A stretch of DNA of 64,000 nucleotides from Marinobacterium sp. (GCA_025800125.1 JAOXSF010000035.1:1-64000), one strand, 5' to 3'. Numbered from the stretch's first letter, positions 16,601 to 27,321 are shown. The notes: generated by a model not told the origin, from the letters alone. Made by a program: numbers and translations.

Positions 16601-18505
16601 ATGGAATCATCTACACTCAACGCTTTGCACCCATTACAGGCGCGCCTGCAGGAGTTGATACGTGACGAGCTTCTGGAGCCCCACTTTCAGCCGATTATCG
16701 ACCTGCATCATGGCGAGGTGATCGGCCATGAAGCACTGATTCGTGGTCCGGCAGGCTGTGCATTGCAGTTTCCTGATGCACTTTTTAATACCGCGATTGC
16801 CTGTAACCGGATGCTGGAGCTGGAGCTGCTGTGCCGTAAGCGCTCTATCGAACGTTTTGCAGAACTCCACCTGGCAGGCAAATTATTCCTGAATATCAGT
16901 GCCTCATCGTTGCAGAGCGCCGAGCATCAGCATGGTTATACGGCAGAGTTACTGGCAAAGCATGGTATAGAGCTGGAGCGGGTGGTGATTGAGCTGTCCG
17001 AGGAAGACCCGTTTGATCATCAGGGTCTGAGCCGGGCAGCGGTGGAACATTACCGTCAGATGGGTTTTGATGTGGCGGTGGATGATCTGGGCAGTGGCTA
17101 TTCCGGCCTGAAACTGTGGTCTCAGCTGACGCCGGAATACGTCAAAATTGATAAGCACTTTATTGCCAATATTGACCGCGATCCGGTTAAGCGGGAGCTG
17201 GTGCGTTCCGTTTGTAATATTGGTCACAGCATGCGTTGTAAGGTAATTGCCGAAGGTATTGAGCGGATTGAGGAGCTACGTACCTTGCAGAAGCTGGGAG
17301 TCTGGCTTGGACAGGGTTACCTGCTGGGGCGGCCAGAACCCGTGCCACAAGCCTGCGCCCGCGATATTGTGACCAGCGAGTACAAGCGGGCTCGTAATCG
17401 TCGTCAGGCAGAAATCGGTGAAACGGCGTTCTCGCTGTTACGTCCGGCTTCGGCCGTGGCGCTGGATGATCGTATTGGCTATGTAGATGACCTGTTCCGA
17501 AAACACCCTGAACTGACCGCAATTCCGGTGCTACAGGATGGTCGGCCAATCGGGGTGGTACGCAAGGCTGACCTGCTGGAAGTATTCTCTGCCCAGTATG
17601 GCCGTGCTCTCTATGAGAACAAACCGGTGCGTAAACTGCTCAGCCAGCAGGCGCTGGTGGTTGAGTCTGAGGTGACACTGGAGCAGGTATCCCGGCTGGT
17701 GACTGACCAGGACGACTTTTCGTTGCAGCAGGATATTGTGATCACCCAGGATGGCTGTTACCTGGGTATGGGCAGTGTAAAAGATCTGCTCAAGCGTATT
17801 ACTGAACTGAAAATCAAAAATGCCCGCTACTCCAACCCGTTGACATTATTGCCTGGTAATGTGCCGATTCAGAATGAGATTGATCTGTTATTGCAGCAGA
17901 CGGCGGACTTCAGAGTGGCATATTTTGACCTGAATAACTTCAAGCCGTTTAACGATTGTTACGGTTATTCCAAAGGCGATCAGGTGATCAGATTACTGGG
18001 TGATCTGCTGGTACGATTCTGTGACAGCAGTGAGAACTTTGTTGGCCATGTGGGCGGGGACGATTTTGTGGTGATCTTCCGTCATCCTGAGTGGCGCGAC
18101 ATCTGTGAGCAGGTTCTGACCCGCTTTGATGAACAGGTACGCAGTTTCTATACCCCACGGGACTTGCAGCAGGGAGGGATCTGGGCCAGTGACCGGGCAG
18201 GTGAGCCTACCTTCTTCCCGATGCTGGGGCTGGCAATCGGTATTGTGCATCCTGATCCATACAAGTGTACCAGCCATCATGAAGTTGCTGAACTGGCCGC
18301 GATGGCTAAAAAAGAAGCGAAAAAACTGCCCGGCAGTGCGCTGTTTGTTTCCAGTCGCCGCCGGATTGGTTATCCTGGCCAGGAAAGTCAGCAACCCCGG
18401 TCAGCCAGAGTGTCCGGCACAGAAACGGCAGCTTCAGCTGATATGAGCATGGACACGCTTGCATCGGAGATGGAGTTGACATATCAACCCGACCAGCTGA
18501 ACTGA
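16601..18505 (+). CDS. EAL-CBS-GGDEF cyclic-di-GMP protein with variant GGDDF
   Basis: Cytosolic 634-residue protein. The EAL domain comes first with E44 in HEALIRGP, N98 in FLNIS, E131, D161/D162 in VDDLGSGYS, K184, E218 and Q238, so all phosphodiesterase residues are present. A CBS-pair-like region spans about 285-400 (VDDLFRKHPELTAIPV..., DGRPIGVVRKADLLE), a likely adenine-nucleotide sensor. The last domain is a GGDEF fold whose signature is GGDDF (485-489): the catalytic glutamate is replaced by aspartate, so cyclase activity may be weak and the domain could act as a GTP sensor. A ~70-residue polar tail follows. It sits 215 nt behind another c-di-GMP gene and is convergent with the SulP transporter gene (17-nt gap). 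Confidence 0.86.
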   Translation: MESSTLNALHPLQARLQELIRDELLEPHFQPIIDLHHGEVIGHEALIRGPAGCALQFPDALFNTAIACNRMLELELLCRKRSIERFAELHLAGKLFLNISASSLQSAEHQHGYTAELLAKHGIELERVVIELSEEDPFDHQGLSRAAVEHYRQMGFDVAVDDLGSGYSGLKLWSQLTPEYVKIDKHFIANIDRDPVKRELVRSVCNIGHSMRCKVIAEGIERIEELRTLQKLGVWLGQGYLLGRPEPVPQACARDIVTSEYKRARNRRQAEIGETAFSLLRPASAVALDDRIGYVDDLFRKHPELTAIPVLQDGRPIGVVRKADLLEVFSAQYGRALYENKPVRKLLSQQALVVESEVTLEQVSRLVTDQDDFSLQQDIVITQDGCYLGMGSVKDLLKRITELKIKNARYSNPLTLLPGNVPIQNEIDLLLQQTADFRVAYFDLNNFKPFNDCYGYSKGDQVIRLLGDLLVRFCDSSENFVGHVGGDDFVVIFRHPEWRDICEQVLTRFDEQVRSFYTPRDLQQGGIWASDRAGEPTFFPMLGLAIGIVHPDPYKCTSHHEVAELAAMAKKEAKKLPGSALFVSSRRRIGYPGQESQQPRSARVSGTETAASADMSMDTLASEMELTYQPDQLN

Positions 18506-18522
18506 ACGGGTTTATGCGTTGC

Positions 18523-20277
18523 TTATCTCCGGCTGCGGGTGGCCCCGGCACTGTCTGGCGCCAGGGCTTTCATGGCTTCATCGGTGGTAAAAAATATCTG
18601 GCCTGGTGCCAGATGCTGTAGCAGATCGCTACGGGCCAGTTGATCCTGTACCGGGCCCTTTACTTCGGCAAGGTGCAGGGTGCAGCCTCGATTACGCAGG
18701 TGTACCACCAGATTCTCCAACGTTTCCAGTGCGCTGCCATCAAGAAAATTGACCGCATTGAATATCAGTACAACATGGCGACAATCCGGACGGATACTGC
18801 AACTTTGCAAAATGCTGTCTTCAACGTAGCGGCTGTTGGCAAAATACAGGCTTTCATCGATACGTATGGCCAGTATGTGCTGCTCGGTGTTCACGTTATG
18901 ACGCTGTTCATTGCGGAAATGCTCAGAATTACCTACCCGTCCAACAATTGCGATATGCGGCTGGCTGGTACGGTATAGCAGCAGTGCAACAGATAAGCCG
19001 ATACCCGCCAGAATACCCGTTTCAACCCCCAGCATCAGCACCAGCACAAAGGTTGTCAGCAGCGTCAGGCCGTCAGCCCGGTTAAAACGCCAGATAGTCA
19101 CCAGTGCGTTCAGATCAATCAGTGGTAACACCGCCATGATGATAACCGCTGCCAGCGTTGCCATTGGCAGGTAATAGAACAGCGGTGTCAGGGCGGTGAC
19201 AACCAGCATCAGTACCAGCGCTGAAACCAGCGAAGCGATGGTGGTCTGTGCGCCTGCACTGTCGTTGACCATCGAGCGGCCAAAGCCGCCCGCCACCGGG
19301 AAAGTGCCGCTGACGGCCGCCGCGAGGTTCGCGCTGCCCAGTGCAATCAGCTCCTGATTGGGGTCAACCCGCTCGCGACGGCGGCTGGCCAGTGCAGTGC
19401 CCACTGATACGCTTTCCAGAAACCCGACCAGGGCAATCAGCAGTGCAGGTAGCCATAACTGTTGCAGTAACGCCACTTCAAACTGAATCGCGCCCAGCTC
19501 GGGTAGCCCGGCGGGAATCTCACCTACAATGGCGACCGGGCCTGCCAGTTCAAGCAGCCAGACCGCACAGGTTGTCAGAGCAATGGCATACAGTGGCCCG
19601 GCCCGGCCCAGTAATGCTGGTAGCCAGTCGGGTAGTGGCATACGGATGATGGTGAACCTTTGTAGCAATGAGGTCAGATGAGCTTTGCTGAACCAGAGCA
19701 GTGTCATAGCCGTCATACCCAGTAGAAGGGTTGGCAGATGGGTCTGTTGCAGCTGGGTCAGCAGGTGCCAGAGTTGCTGGTCAGGGTGTAGCTGGCGAGG
19801 AACATCCAGTGCCAGCAGGTGCTTCAGCTGGCTAAGAATGATCATTACCGCTGCGGCGCTGGTAAAACCGGCGATCACCGGGTGACTGATAAAGTTGACG
19901 ATGGAGCCCAGCCGCAGCAATCGCAGTGCCAGCATATTCAGACCAACCAGTAACGACAGATGTACGGCTGCATTGATGGCGGCGTACTCTTCGCCACTGG
20001 TAGTAAAGGGCGCGATGGTGGTGGCAGTCATCAGTGAGGCTATCGCAACAGGGCCAACGGCCAGTGACCGGCTGGAGCCGAGCAGCGCATAGACCAGTAG
20101 CGGCAGAATAGCTGCGTACAGTCCATACCGTGGTGGTAATCCGGCCAGCAGACTGTAAGCCATCCCTTGGGGAACCAGCATGATGGCCACGATAATGCCC
20201 GCCAGCAGGTCACCCAGCAGCATTTCACGGTTGTAGTTACGCAACCAGCGTAGTAGTGGTGGGGTGATAGCATTCAT
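18523..20277 (-). CDS. SulP-family anion transporter with STAS domain
   Basis: 584-residue inner-membrane permease. The first ~430 residues hold the 11-14 helix Sulfate_transp core, with the conserved AGIIVAIMLVPQGMAYSLLAGLPPRYGLY region split between residues 26 and 55. A C-terminal STAS domain follows (about 455-560, IRIDESLYFANSRYVED ... VVLIFNAVNFLDGSALETLE). Likely a sodium- or proton-coupled sulfate/bicarbonate transporter; substrate not decidable. No purine-rich ribosome site is visible before the ATG at 20277, so initiation may be weak or leaderless. It ends 17 nt from the convergent EAL-CBS-GGDEF gene with no terminator visible. Confidence 0.9.
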   Translation of the reverse strand: MNAITPPLLRWLRNYNREMLLGDLLAGIIVAIMLVPQGMAYSLLAGLPPRYGLYAAILPLLVYALLGSSRSLAVGPVAIASLMTATTIAPFTTSGEEYAAINAAVHLSLLVGLNMLALRLLRLGSIVNFISHPVIAGFTSAAAVMIILSQLKHLLALDVPRQLHPDQQLWHLLTQLQQTHLPTLLLGMTAMTLLWFSKAHLTSLLQRFTIIRMPLPDWLPALLGRAGPLYAIALTTCAVWLLELAGPVAIVGEIPAGLPELGAIQFEVALLQQLWLPALLIALVGFLESVSVGTALASRRRERVDPNQELIALGSANLAAAVSGTFPVAGGFGRSMVNDSAGAQTTIASLVSALVLMLVVTALTPLFYYLPMATLAAVIIMAVLPLIDLNALVTIWRFNRADGLTLLTTFVLVLMLGVETGILAGIGLSVALLLYRTSQPHIAIVGRVGNSEHFRNEQRHNVNTEQHILAIRIDESLYFANSRYVEDSILQSCSIRPDCRHVVLIFNAVNFLDGSALETLENLVVHLRNRGCTLHLAEVKGPVQDQLARSDLLQHLAPGQIFFTTDEAMKALAPDSAGATRSRR

Positions 20278-20451
20278 ATAAGAAGGGCCAGACTTTATAT
20301 TTCAATCAGAAATAAGCTTATTTAATTTAGCTATATATGGCTAAAAAATAAAGCCAGCCAGGGCAGGAAACCTGCTTGCGGCAGCATGTTATAGTGGCCG
20401 CCATTCTGGCAGCTGCTGGGGCAGTTGTGTGATCAGACGGGAGAATCAGAG

Positions 20452-21099
20452 ATGGCAGACAGATGGACACCCGCGTTTACTCGCGATGATGTCGAGGTTA
20501 CGGCAGAGACACCACTCTACCAGGGGTTTTTCAGCCTGAAGCGATTGAGCGTGACGCATCGGACCTTTTCAGGTGGAACTGTCAGTGTTGAACGAGAGCT
20601 GTTCTGGCGCGATGACGCGGTGGGGGTACTGCTGTTTGACCCGGACCGCGATCAGGTGGTGCTGGTGGAGCAGTTTCGCCCTGGTGCCATAGACCATCCA
20701 CACAGTCCCTGGTCACTGGAACTGGTGGCTGGTGTTATGGAGCCGTCTGAACAACCTGAGCAGGTTGCCCGCCGCGAGGCGGAAGAAGAAGCGGGTGCTA
20801 CACTGGGTGAATTGATGCCGATCACCCGCTATATGAGCAGCCCCGGTGGCAGCCACGAATATGTCTGGCTGTATTGTGCCCCCGTTGATGCTAGTACGCT
20901 GGGAGGAATCCATGGTCTGGCAGATGAAGGCGAGGACATCCAGGTGCATTGCCTACCAGTACAGCAGGCATTTGAAATGGTAGCGCAGGGGCTGATCGAT
21001 AATGCCGCTACCATTATCACGCTGCAATGGTTGCAGCTGCATCATGATCGACTGAAACAGCATTGGGAGGGCCCGGATGAAATCGAAGTATGTGCCTGA
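20452..21099 (+). CDS. nudF: ADP-ribose pyrophosphatase (Nudix)
   Basis: Hydrolyses ADP-ribose to AMP and ribose-5-phosphate. 215 residues with a complete Nudix box at 94-116: G x5 E x7 REAEEEAGA. An N-terminal dimerisation segment and the conserved LVEQFRPG precede it. The ATG 20452 start is chosen over the longer GTG form at 20425 because GGGAGA lies just ahead. First gene of the widespread nudF-yqiB-cpdA set; its 3' end overlaps yqiB by 23 nt. Confidence 0.92.
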   Translation: MADRWTPAFTRDDVEVTAETPLYQGFFSLKRLSVTHRTFSGGTVSVERELFWRDDAVGVLLFDPDRDQVVLVEQFRPGAIDHPHSPWSLELVAGVMEPSEQPEQVARREAEEEAGATLGELMPITRYMSSPGGSHEYVWLYCAPVDASTLGGIHGLADEGEDIQVHCLPVQQAFEMVAQGLIDNAATIITLQWLQLHHDRLKQHWEGPDEIEVCA

Positions 21100-21517
21100 T
21101 CTGACCCGTCAGATGGCACAGTGTGAAAGTAATTACATGCGACTTCTGCGTCTGATGCCTGATTTCGATGACTGTGATGAGCGGGCGTTTCAGGTCAGTG
21201 TGCAGGAGCACAGTGTACGGGTCACGCTGAGGGTTGACGAGCGTTTTGCTTATACCAGCACGGTGGAAATTTCGCAGCAGCATGAGCATGATTCACGCTG
21301 GTTACAGGCACCGGCCCTGCTGGTGCGTCTTTACCATGATGCTGGTATGGCTGAGGTAGTTTGTGTGCGTCGCCGTCAGATGGCGGGTGTCTACCCCTAT
21401 CCCAACCCGCTGATGCATCAGCCGGATGAGAAAGCCCAGCTTAATGACTATCTGGCCGAGTGGCTGGGCCACTGTCTCAGCCATGGCCATCTGATTGAGC
21501 CCGTCTATGCCCGCTGA
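21077..21517 (+). CDS. yqiB: DUF1249 family protein YqiB
   Basis: 146 residues, conserved protein of unknown function always found between nudF and cpdA in gammaproteobacteria. Starts inside nudF (ATG 21077, GGGAGG ribosome site) and its end overlaps cpdA, so the three are translationally coupled. No signal peptide, TM or catalytic motif visible; YPYPNPLMHQPDEKAQLNDYLAEWL is the conserved C-terminal region of the family. Confidence 0.9.
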   Translation: MKSKYVPDLTRQMAQCESNYMRLLRLMPDFDDCDERAFQVSVQEHSVRVTLRVDERFAYTSTVEISQQHEHDSRWLQAPALLVRLYHDAGMAEVVCVRRRQMAGVYPYPNPLMHQPDEKAQLNDYLAEWLGHCLSHGHLIEPVYAR

Positions 21518-22289
21518 TATGCCTTCTGATGCTCTGATTATTCAGATTACCGACCTTCATCTGCCGGAAATGCCGCAGGCATTGTATCGGGGTGTCAGTA
21601 TTGCTCGTCGCTTACAGCAGGTACTGGATGAGATTAAACGCCGCTACGGGCAACCTGATCTGTTGTTGTTAACGGGTGATCTGACTCACCATGCTGGTGC
21701 TGAGGTTTATGACTGGCTGGCTGAACAGGTAAGAGGTGTAGCAAAAAATTGTGCCTGGCTGCCAGGAAATCATGACCCGGTGGTACATTTGCAAGGGCCA
21801 TTGTGGCAGCAAAAACTGATCCTGGCAGGCTGGCAAATTCTGTTGCTGGATTCCACCGCTGAGGCTGATGGCCGTGGCAGCGGTGCAGTGGCAACCGCTG
21901 AGCTGACACGCTTGCAGCAACAGTTAGTGGCTGACCCTTCACCAGCACTGGTTGTGCTGCACCATAATCCGGTAGCGACCGGCAGTGGCTGGCAGGACCC
22001 GATTATGCTCAGCAATCACCGATCATTCTGGCATCTGCTGGCTGGTTTTTCACAGGTGAAAGCGGTACTGCATGGCCATATACATCATCAGCTGGATACG
22101 CATTATCAGGGCGTTCAGGTGATGGGAACGCCATCCATAGCGCCCCAGTTTCTGCCACAACAAGCCGAGTTTGCCATTGATCAGCGTCCGGGCTTTACCG
22201 GCCCGGCATTGCGCTGGTTAAAGCTGTCAACGGTCGCAGGTCATCAGGCGGATATTGAAACCGGTGTGGTGCGTCTGGTATCAGGTTGA
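21507..22289 (+). CDS. cpdA: 3',5'-cyclic-AMP phosphodiesterase CpdA
   Basis: Calcineurin-like metallophosphoesterase that degrades cAMP. 260 residues from ATG 21507; metal ligands visible in ITDLHLPE, LLTGDLTH, LPGNHDPV, VVLHHNP and LHGHIHHQL. The start overlaps yqiB by 11 nt; a TTG 12 nt earlier and an ATG at 21519 are alternatives. An 18-bp tandem duplication (TTGAGTGGCTTTT at 22286 and 22304) straddles the stop codon. Confidence 0.92.
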   Translation: MPADMPSDALIIQITDLHLPEMPQALYRGVSIARRLQQVLDEIKRRYGQPDLLLLTGDLTHHAGAEVYDWLAEQVRGVAKNCAWLPGNHDPVVHLQGPLWQQKLILAGWQILLLDSTAEADGRGSGAVATAELTRLQQQLVADPSPALVVLHHNPVATGSGWQDPIMLSNHRSFWHLLAGFSQVKAVLHGHIHHQLDTHYQGVQVMGTPSIAPQFLPQQAEFAIDQRPGFTGPALRWLKLSTVAGHQADIETGVVRLVSG

Positions 22290-22317
22290 GTGGCTTTTCC
22301 CTTTTGAGTGGCTTTTT
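22286..22317 (+). repeat. 18-bp tandem duplication at the cpdA stop
   Basis: TTGAGTGGCTTTT occurs at 22286 and again at 22304, with similar flanks. The first copy includes the cpdA TGA. No terminator stem is evident in the 200-nt gap before yqiA. Confidence 0.6.
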
Positions 22318-22381
22318 CCTAAAGGGGCTTTCCATTTAATTGCAGTGCTGACATGGGCGCTGTCTGTGGTGCAGAGTGTAC

Positions 22382-22417
22382 TTGCGTCCGTATATTAAAC
22401 TGTATAAATAAACAGTT
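22382..22417 (+). promoter_or_regulatory. Promoter with LexA-type SOS box upstream of yqiA-parE-parC
   Basis: AACTGTATAAATAAACAGTT (22398-22417) contains CTGT-N8-ACAG with an all-A/T centre, a full match to the LexA consensus of E. coli and related gammaproteobacteria. It overlaps a possible -10 (TATAAA, 22403-22408) of a weak promoter with -35 TTGCGT (22382-22387, 15-bp spacer). The next start codon is yqiA at 22491. LexA binding there would put yqiA and the topoisomerase IV genes under SOS control; binding is inferred. Confidence 0.6.
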
Positions 22418-22490
22418 ATAAGGCTGACGGTACGGGTTATGGTCTGTATTATTGTTCCGGTAACATCCCGGGAGCAGGGAGAAATACCGA

Positions 22491-23120
22491 ATGAAAAAAA
22501 CACTTTTTGTCTACGTTCATGGCTTTAACAGCTCACCTGATTCCATCAAAGCCCGTCTGCTGGGTGAATTTCTGGCGGAATGGGGCATGGCAGATCAGTA
22601 CCGGGTACCGGAACTGAGCCATTGGCCAGCTCAGGCGATGGAGACACTGGATGCACTGATCAGACAGCACAGTGACCGTCCCATTGTGCTGGTTGGCAGT
22701 TCTCTGGGGGGCTATTACAGTACCTGGCTGACCGAGCGTTATTTCCATGTACGGACAGTACTGGTCAACCCGGCGGTAACCCCTTACCGCTTGCTGGAAG
22801 ACTGGCTGGGGGAGAGTGAAAACCTCTATACCCATGAAAAATATACCCTGACCCGTGACCACCTGGAGCAGCTGATCGCATTGGACTGCGAGCGTATTCT
22901 GCGCCCTGAAGCCTATCTTCTGTTGACCCAGACTGCCGATGAGACACTGGATTATATGGATGGGGTGACGAAGTACGCTGCCTGTACAAAGTTTGTCCAG
23001 CCTGGCGGTAGCCATGGCTTTGAACAGTTTGAAAATCTGATTCCGTCCATCGTGGCGTTTGCCGGGGGACGGATCGACCTGCCTGAAGAAACGCCTGTCG
23101 CGTCGCCACAGAGCAGTTGA
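22491..23120 (+). CDS. yqiA: YqiA family alpha/beta-hydrolase (esterase)
   Basis: 209-residue hydrolase. The nucleophile elbow is VGSSLGGYYS (Ser71), the N-terminal oxyanion region is VYVHGFNSSPDS, and the terminal QTADETLDY and GGSHGFEQF supply Asp and His. Standard neighbour of parE in gammaproteobacteria; it ends 15 nt before parE. The physiological substrate is unknown; E. coli YqiA has esterase activity on short acyl esters. Confidence 0.9.
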   Translation: MKKTLFVYVHGFNSSPDSIKARLLGEFLAEWGMADQYRVPELSHWPAQAMETLDALIRQHSDRPIVLVGSSLGGYYSTWLTERYFHVRTVLVNPAVTPYRLLEDWLGESENLYTHEKYTLTRDHLEQLIALDCERILRPEAYLLLTQTADETLDYMDGVTKYAACTKFVQPGGSHGFEQFENLIPSIVAFAGGRIDLPEETPVASPQSS

Positions 23121-23135
23121 GGAAAACAGTAAAAA

Positions 23136-25028
23136 ATGGGCCAGTATAAAGCCGACTCGATTGAAGTTCTCAGCGGTCTGGATCCGGTAAAACGCCGTCC
23201 TGGTATGTACACCGAAACAGATCGTCCTAACCATCTGGCACAGGAAGTTATCGACAACTCGGTCGATGAAGCTCTGGCCGGGTATGCCAGCCGTATTGAT
23301 GTGGTACTGGAAAAAGGTAACTACCTCAGTGTCAGCGACGATGGCCGTGGTATGCCGGTGGATATTCACCCGGAGCAGGGTGTCAGCGGTGTTGAACTGA
23401 TCCTCACCCGCCTGCATGCCGGTGGCAAGTTCAATAACGACAACTATAACTTCTCCGGTGGCCTGCACGGGGTTGGTGTGTCGGTGGTGAATGCACTGTC
23501 CAAACTGCTGGAAGTACAGGTATGGCGTGAGGGTCAGGTACACAGTATTGTGTTTGCTGACGGCGAAAAGGTATCCGAACTGGAAGTGGTCGGTAGTTGC
23601 GGCAAGCGTAAAACCGGCACGATGGTACGTTTCCTGGCTGACTCTCAGTACTTTGATTCGCCAAAGTACAGCATCAGTCGCCTGAAGCACATGCTGCGTG
23701 CCAAAGCGGTGCTATGTCCGGGCCTGAAAGTTACCTTTGCAGATCGTAGTGGTGCGAAAGTTGAGAAGGAAGAGTGGTACTACGAAGATGGTCTGACCGC
23801 TTACCTGCAAAGTAACACCCAGGGCTTTGAAGTGCTGCCCGCTGAGCCATTTGCCGGTGTCCATAGTACTGAAACCGAAGCGCTGGAATGGGCGGTGCAG
23901 TGGTTGCCCCAGGGTGGTGATCAGACCAGCGAAAGCTACGTTAACCTGATCCCGACCGCCCAGGGCGGTACTCATGTTAATGGTCTGCGTACCGGCTTGC
24001 TGGAAGCAATGCGTGAATTCTGTGAGTTCCGTAATCTGTTACCTCGGGGCGTCAAACTGACTGCCGATGATGTCTGGGATCGTTGCAGTTATGTACTGTC
24101 TGCCAAAATGCAGGACCCGCAGTTTGCTGGTCAGACCAAGGAGCGTCTCAGCTCCCGTCAGATTGCCGGGTTTATCTCTGGCGCTATCAAGGACGCTTTC
24201 AGTCTCTGGCTGAACCGCCATGTGGACGAAGGTGAACAGCTGGCAGAACTGGTGATCAGTAATGCACAGCGTCGTCTGCGTTCCAGTAAAAAAGTGGTAC
24301 GCAAAAAAGTCAGTGCAGGCCCGGCGCTGCCTGGTAAGCTGGCGGACTGTACCGGTGGTGATGCGATGCAGGGTGAGCTGTTCCTGGTTGAGGGTGACTC
24401 TGCTGGGGGGTCAGCCAAACAGGCCCGTGAGCGTGAATTTCAGGCGATCATGCCACTGCGCGGCAAGATCCTCAACACCTGGGAAGTAGATGCCGGGCAG
24501 GTGCTGGCTTCGCAGGAAGTACATGATATTTCGGTTGCCATTGGTGTCGAACCGGGCTCTGATAACCTGAATGGCCTGCGTTACGGCAAAATCTGCATTC
24601 TGGCTGATGCTGACTCTGATGGTCTGCATATCGCCACCCTGCTGTGTGCGTTATTTGTGCGTCACTTCAAACCGCTGGTGGCTGCTGGTCATGTCTATGT
24701 GGCGATGCCGCCGCTGTACCGTATAGATGTCGCCAAAGAGGTTCACTACGCGCTGGATGACGCCGAGAAAGACAGCATTATCAACCGTATTCAGAGCGAG
24801 CGTAAAAATGCCCGTATCGGCGTACAGCGCTTCAAGGGTCTGGGTGAGATGAACCCTTCCCAGCTGCGTGAAACCACTATGGCCCCTGATACCCGTCGTC
24901 TGGTGCAGATGACGGTAGAGCCGGGTGACGGTACTGCTGAAACCATGGACATGTTGCTGGCTAAAAAGCGCTCTGGTGACCGCAAAAGCTGGCTGGAAGA
25001 TAAAGGCGATCTGGCTGAAGTGATCTGA
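23136..25028 (+). CDS. parE: DNA topoisomerase IV subunit B
   Basis: ATPase subunit of topo IV, 630 residues, same length as E. coli ParE. GHKL ATP-binding motif [16 protein letters not shown] (35-50), GDGRGMP loop, [14 protein letters not shown], and the Toprim [15 protein letters not shown] near residue 415. Lies 15 nt behind yqiA and 34 nt before parC; unlike in E. coli, parE and parC are adjacent, forming one operon for both subunits. Confidence 0.97.
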   Translation: MGQYKADSIEVLSGLDPVKRRPGMYTETDRPNHLAQEVIDNSVDEALAGYASRIDVVLEKGNYLSVSDDGRGMPVDIHPEQGVSGVELILTRLHAGGKFNNDNYNFSGGLHGVGVSVVNALSKLLEVQVWREGQVHSIVFADGEKVSELEVVGSCGKRKTGTMVRFLADSQYFDSPKYSISRLKHMLRAKAVLCPGLKVTFADRSGAKVEKEEWYYEDGLTAYLQSNTQGFEVLPAEPFAGVHSTETEALEWAVQWLPQGGDQTSESYVNLIPTAQGGTHVNGLRTGLLEAMREFCEFRNLLPRGVKLTADDVWDRCSYVLSAKMQDPQFAGQTKERLSSRQIAGFISGAIKDAFSLWLNRHVDEGEQLAELVISNAQRRLRSSKKVVRKKVSAGPALPGKLADCTGGDAMQGELFLVEGDSAGGSAKQAREREFQAIMPLRGKILNTWEVDAGQVLASQEVHDISVAIGVEPGSDNLNGLRYGKICILADADSDGLHIATLLCALFVRHFKPLVAAGHVYVAMPPLYRIDVAKEVHYALDDAEKDSIINRIQSERKNARIGVQRFKGLGEMNPSQLRETTMAPDTRRLVQMTVEPGDGTAETMDMLLAKKRSGDRKSWLEDKGDLAEVI

Positions 25029-25062
25029 GCCTGGTATTCCGTTACAGAATTCTGGAATTTAC

Positions 25063-27321
25063 ATGAGTGTAGAAACCACCTTCCAGGGCGGTACTGAACG
25101 TATCTCCCTGCGTGACTTTACCGAGAAAGCGTATCTGGATTATTCCATGTATGTGATTCTCGACCGGGCGCTGCCACACATCGGTGATGGCATGAAGCCG
25201 GTACAGCGTCGCATTGTGTATGCAATGTCCGAGCTGGGCCTGAAAGCAACGGCCAAGCATAAGAAATCAGCCCGTACCGTCGGTGATGTGCTGGGTAAGT
25301 TCCACCCGCATGGTGATTCAGCCTGCTATGAGGCGATGGTGCTGATGGCACAGCCGTTCAGTTACCGCTATCCGCTGGTGGATGGCCAGGGTAACTGGGG
25401 ATCGCCGGATGACCCTAAATCCTTCGCAGCGATGCGTTACACCGAATCCCGACTGGCACGCTATGCCGAGGTGCTGCTGGCGGAAGTCGGCCAGGGTACG
25501 GTGGACTGGGTGCCCAACTTTGATGGCTCGTTGAATGAGCCGGAAGTGCTGCCAGCCCGGTTGCCGAATGTGCTGCTTAATGGCGGTACTGGCATTGCCG
25601 TGGGTATGGCAACAGATATTCCGCCCCATAACCTGCGTGAAGTGGCCAGTGCCTGTGTGCGCTTGCTGGAACAGCCACAGACAACCCTGGCTGAACTGAC
25701 CGAGCTGGTACAGGGCCCGGATATGCCCACAGAAGCGGAGATCGTTACGCCGCGAAAAGAGCTGCGTAAGCTGTACGAGACCGGTAAAGGCTCGTTGCGG
25801 ATGAGGGCGGTATATCACAGTGAAGGTGGTGAAGTGGTGATTACCGCGCTGCCGCACCAGGTGTCCGGTAACCGGGTGCTGGAGCAGATTGCCCAGCAGA
25901 TGCAGGCGAAGAAGCTACCGATGGTGACGGATCTGCGTGATGAGTCAGATCACGAAAACCCTACCCGGTTGGTGGTTGCGCTCAAGCGTGGTAAAGATGC
26001 CGATGAGCTGATGCGTCATCTGTTTGCTTCCACGGATCTGGAACGCACCTATCGAGTCAATCTCAATATGATCGGTGTTGATGGGCGTCCGCAGGTAAAG
26101 AATCTGCATCAGATTCTGACTGAATGGCTTGGCTGGCGTACCCAGGTGGTAACTCGCCGTCTGAACCACCGGCTGGAAAAAGTGCTGGAGCGTCTGCATA
26201 TTCTTGAAGGCCTGATGAAGGCCTACCTCAATATTGATGAGGTGATCGAGATTATCCGCAATGAAGATGAGCCAAAAGCAGTGATGATGACACGCTTCAA
26301 TGTCAGTGATCTGCAAGCCAACGCCATTCTTGACCTCAAATTGCGCCACCTTGCCAGGCTGGAAGAATTCAGGATCAAGGCGGAGCAGGATGAGTTGACA
26401 GCAGAGCGTAAGCAGCTGGAAGCGGTACTGGGCAGTGATGCGAAGATGCGCCAGCTGATCAGAGAAGAGATTGAGCAGGCTGCTGAAGAGCATGGCGATG
26501 CGCGCCGCTCACCCATTGTAGAGCGTGAAGAAGCACAAGCATTCAGCGAAAAAGACCTGCTCAGCGCTGACCCGGTAACGATTATACTGTCAAAACAGGG
26601 CTGGGCGCGGGCGGCGAAAGGCCATGATATTGACCCGCTGGGGCTGAGCTATAAATCCGGTGATGAGTTCAAACTGGCTTGTCACGGACGTATGAATCAG
26701 CCCACCCTGCTGCTTGATAGCACTGGTCGTAGCTATACTGTGGACACGCATACCTTGCCATCTGCACGGGGCCAAGGTGAGCCGATTACCGGTAAAGTGT
26801 CGTTGCCAAAAGGGGCTACTGTGGATGCGGCGTTTAATGGCCTTGACAGTGACCAGGTGCTGCTGGCATCCGATGCCGGTTATGGTTTTGTGGCGAAAAT
26901 CGCTGATCTGACCAGTAAGACCAAAAATGGCAAAGCTGCGCTGACGCTGCCCAAAGGTGCGCAGCTGATGGCGCCGGTAATGTTAGCTGAGGAGCAGGAT
27001 GCGCTGATTGCTGTGGTTACCAATGAAGGGCGTATGCTGTTGTTCCCGCAGTCAGAGTTACCACAATTGGCGCGGGGCAAAGGTAACAAGATGATCAATA
27101 TCCCGACCGCCCGTGCTGCTGCGGGTGAGGAGCTGATGGTTCATATGGTGGCGTTGAGTCGTCAGGACAGCCTGATAATACATGCTGGCAAGCGTCATCA
27201 GACGCTGAAAGGGGCTGATCTGGAGGCTTATATCGGTGAACGGGGCCGCCGTGGCAGTAAGTTGTCACGGGGTTACCAGAAAGTTGATCGTCTTGAAGTG
27301 GTGGGCAGAGATAGCAACTGA
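25063..27321 (+). CDS. parC: DNA topoisomerase IV subunit A
   Basis: 752-residue DNA-cleavage subunit. Active tyrosine Y126 in [15 protein letters not shown]. The quinolone-determining positions are wild type: S86 and E90 in HGDSACYEA (equivalent to Ser80 and Glu84). The N-terminal winged helix and coiled coil are followed by a C-terminal beta-pinwheel (from ~500). Ends in a strong 10-bp stem. Confidence 0.97.
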   Translation: MSVETTFQGGTERISLRDFTEKAYLDYSMYVILDRALPHIGDGMKPVQRRIVYAMSELGLKATAKHKKSARTVGDVLGKFHPHGDSACYEAMVLMAQPFSYRYPLVDGQGNWGSPDDPKSFAAMRYTESRLARYAEVLLAEVGQGTVDWVPNFDGSLNEPEVLPARLPNVLLNGGTGIAVGMATDIPPHNLREVASACVRLLEQPQTTLAELTELVQGPDMPTEAEIVTPRKELRKLYETGKGSLRMRAVYHSEGGEVVITALPHQVSGNRVLEQIAQQMQAKKLPMVTDLRDESDHENPTRLVVALKRGKDADELMRHLFASTDLERTYRVNLNMIGVDGRPQVKNLHQILTEWLGWRTQVVTRRLNHRLEKVLERLHILEGLMKAYLNIDEVIEIIRNEDEPKAVMMTRFNVSDLQANAILDLKLRHLARLEEFRIKAEQDELTAERKQLEAVLGSDAKMRQLIREEIEQAAEEHGDARRSPIVEREEAQAFSEKDLLSADPVTIILSKQGWARAAKGHDIDPLGLSYKSGDEFKLACHGRMNQPTLLLDSTGRSYTVDTHTLPSARGQGEPITGKVSLPKGATVDAAFNGLDSDQVLLASDAGYGFVAKIADLTSKTKNGKAALTLPKGAQLMAPVMLAEEQDALIAVVTNEGRMLLFPQSELPQLARGKGNKMINIPTARAAAGEELMVHMVALSRQDSLIIHAGKRHQTLKGADLEAYIGERGRRGSKLSRGYQKVDRLEVVGRDSN

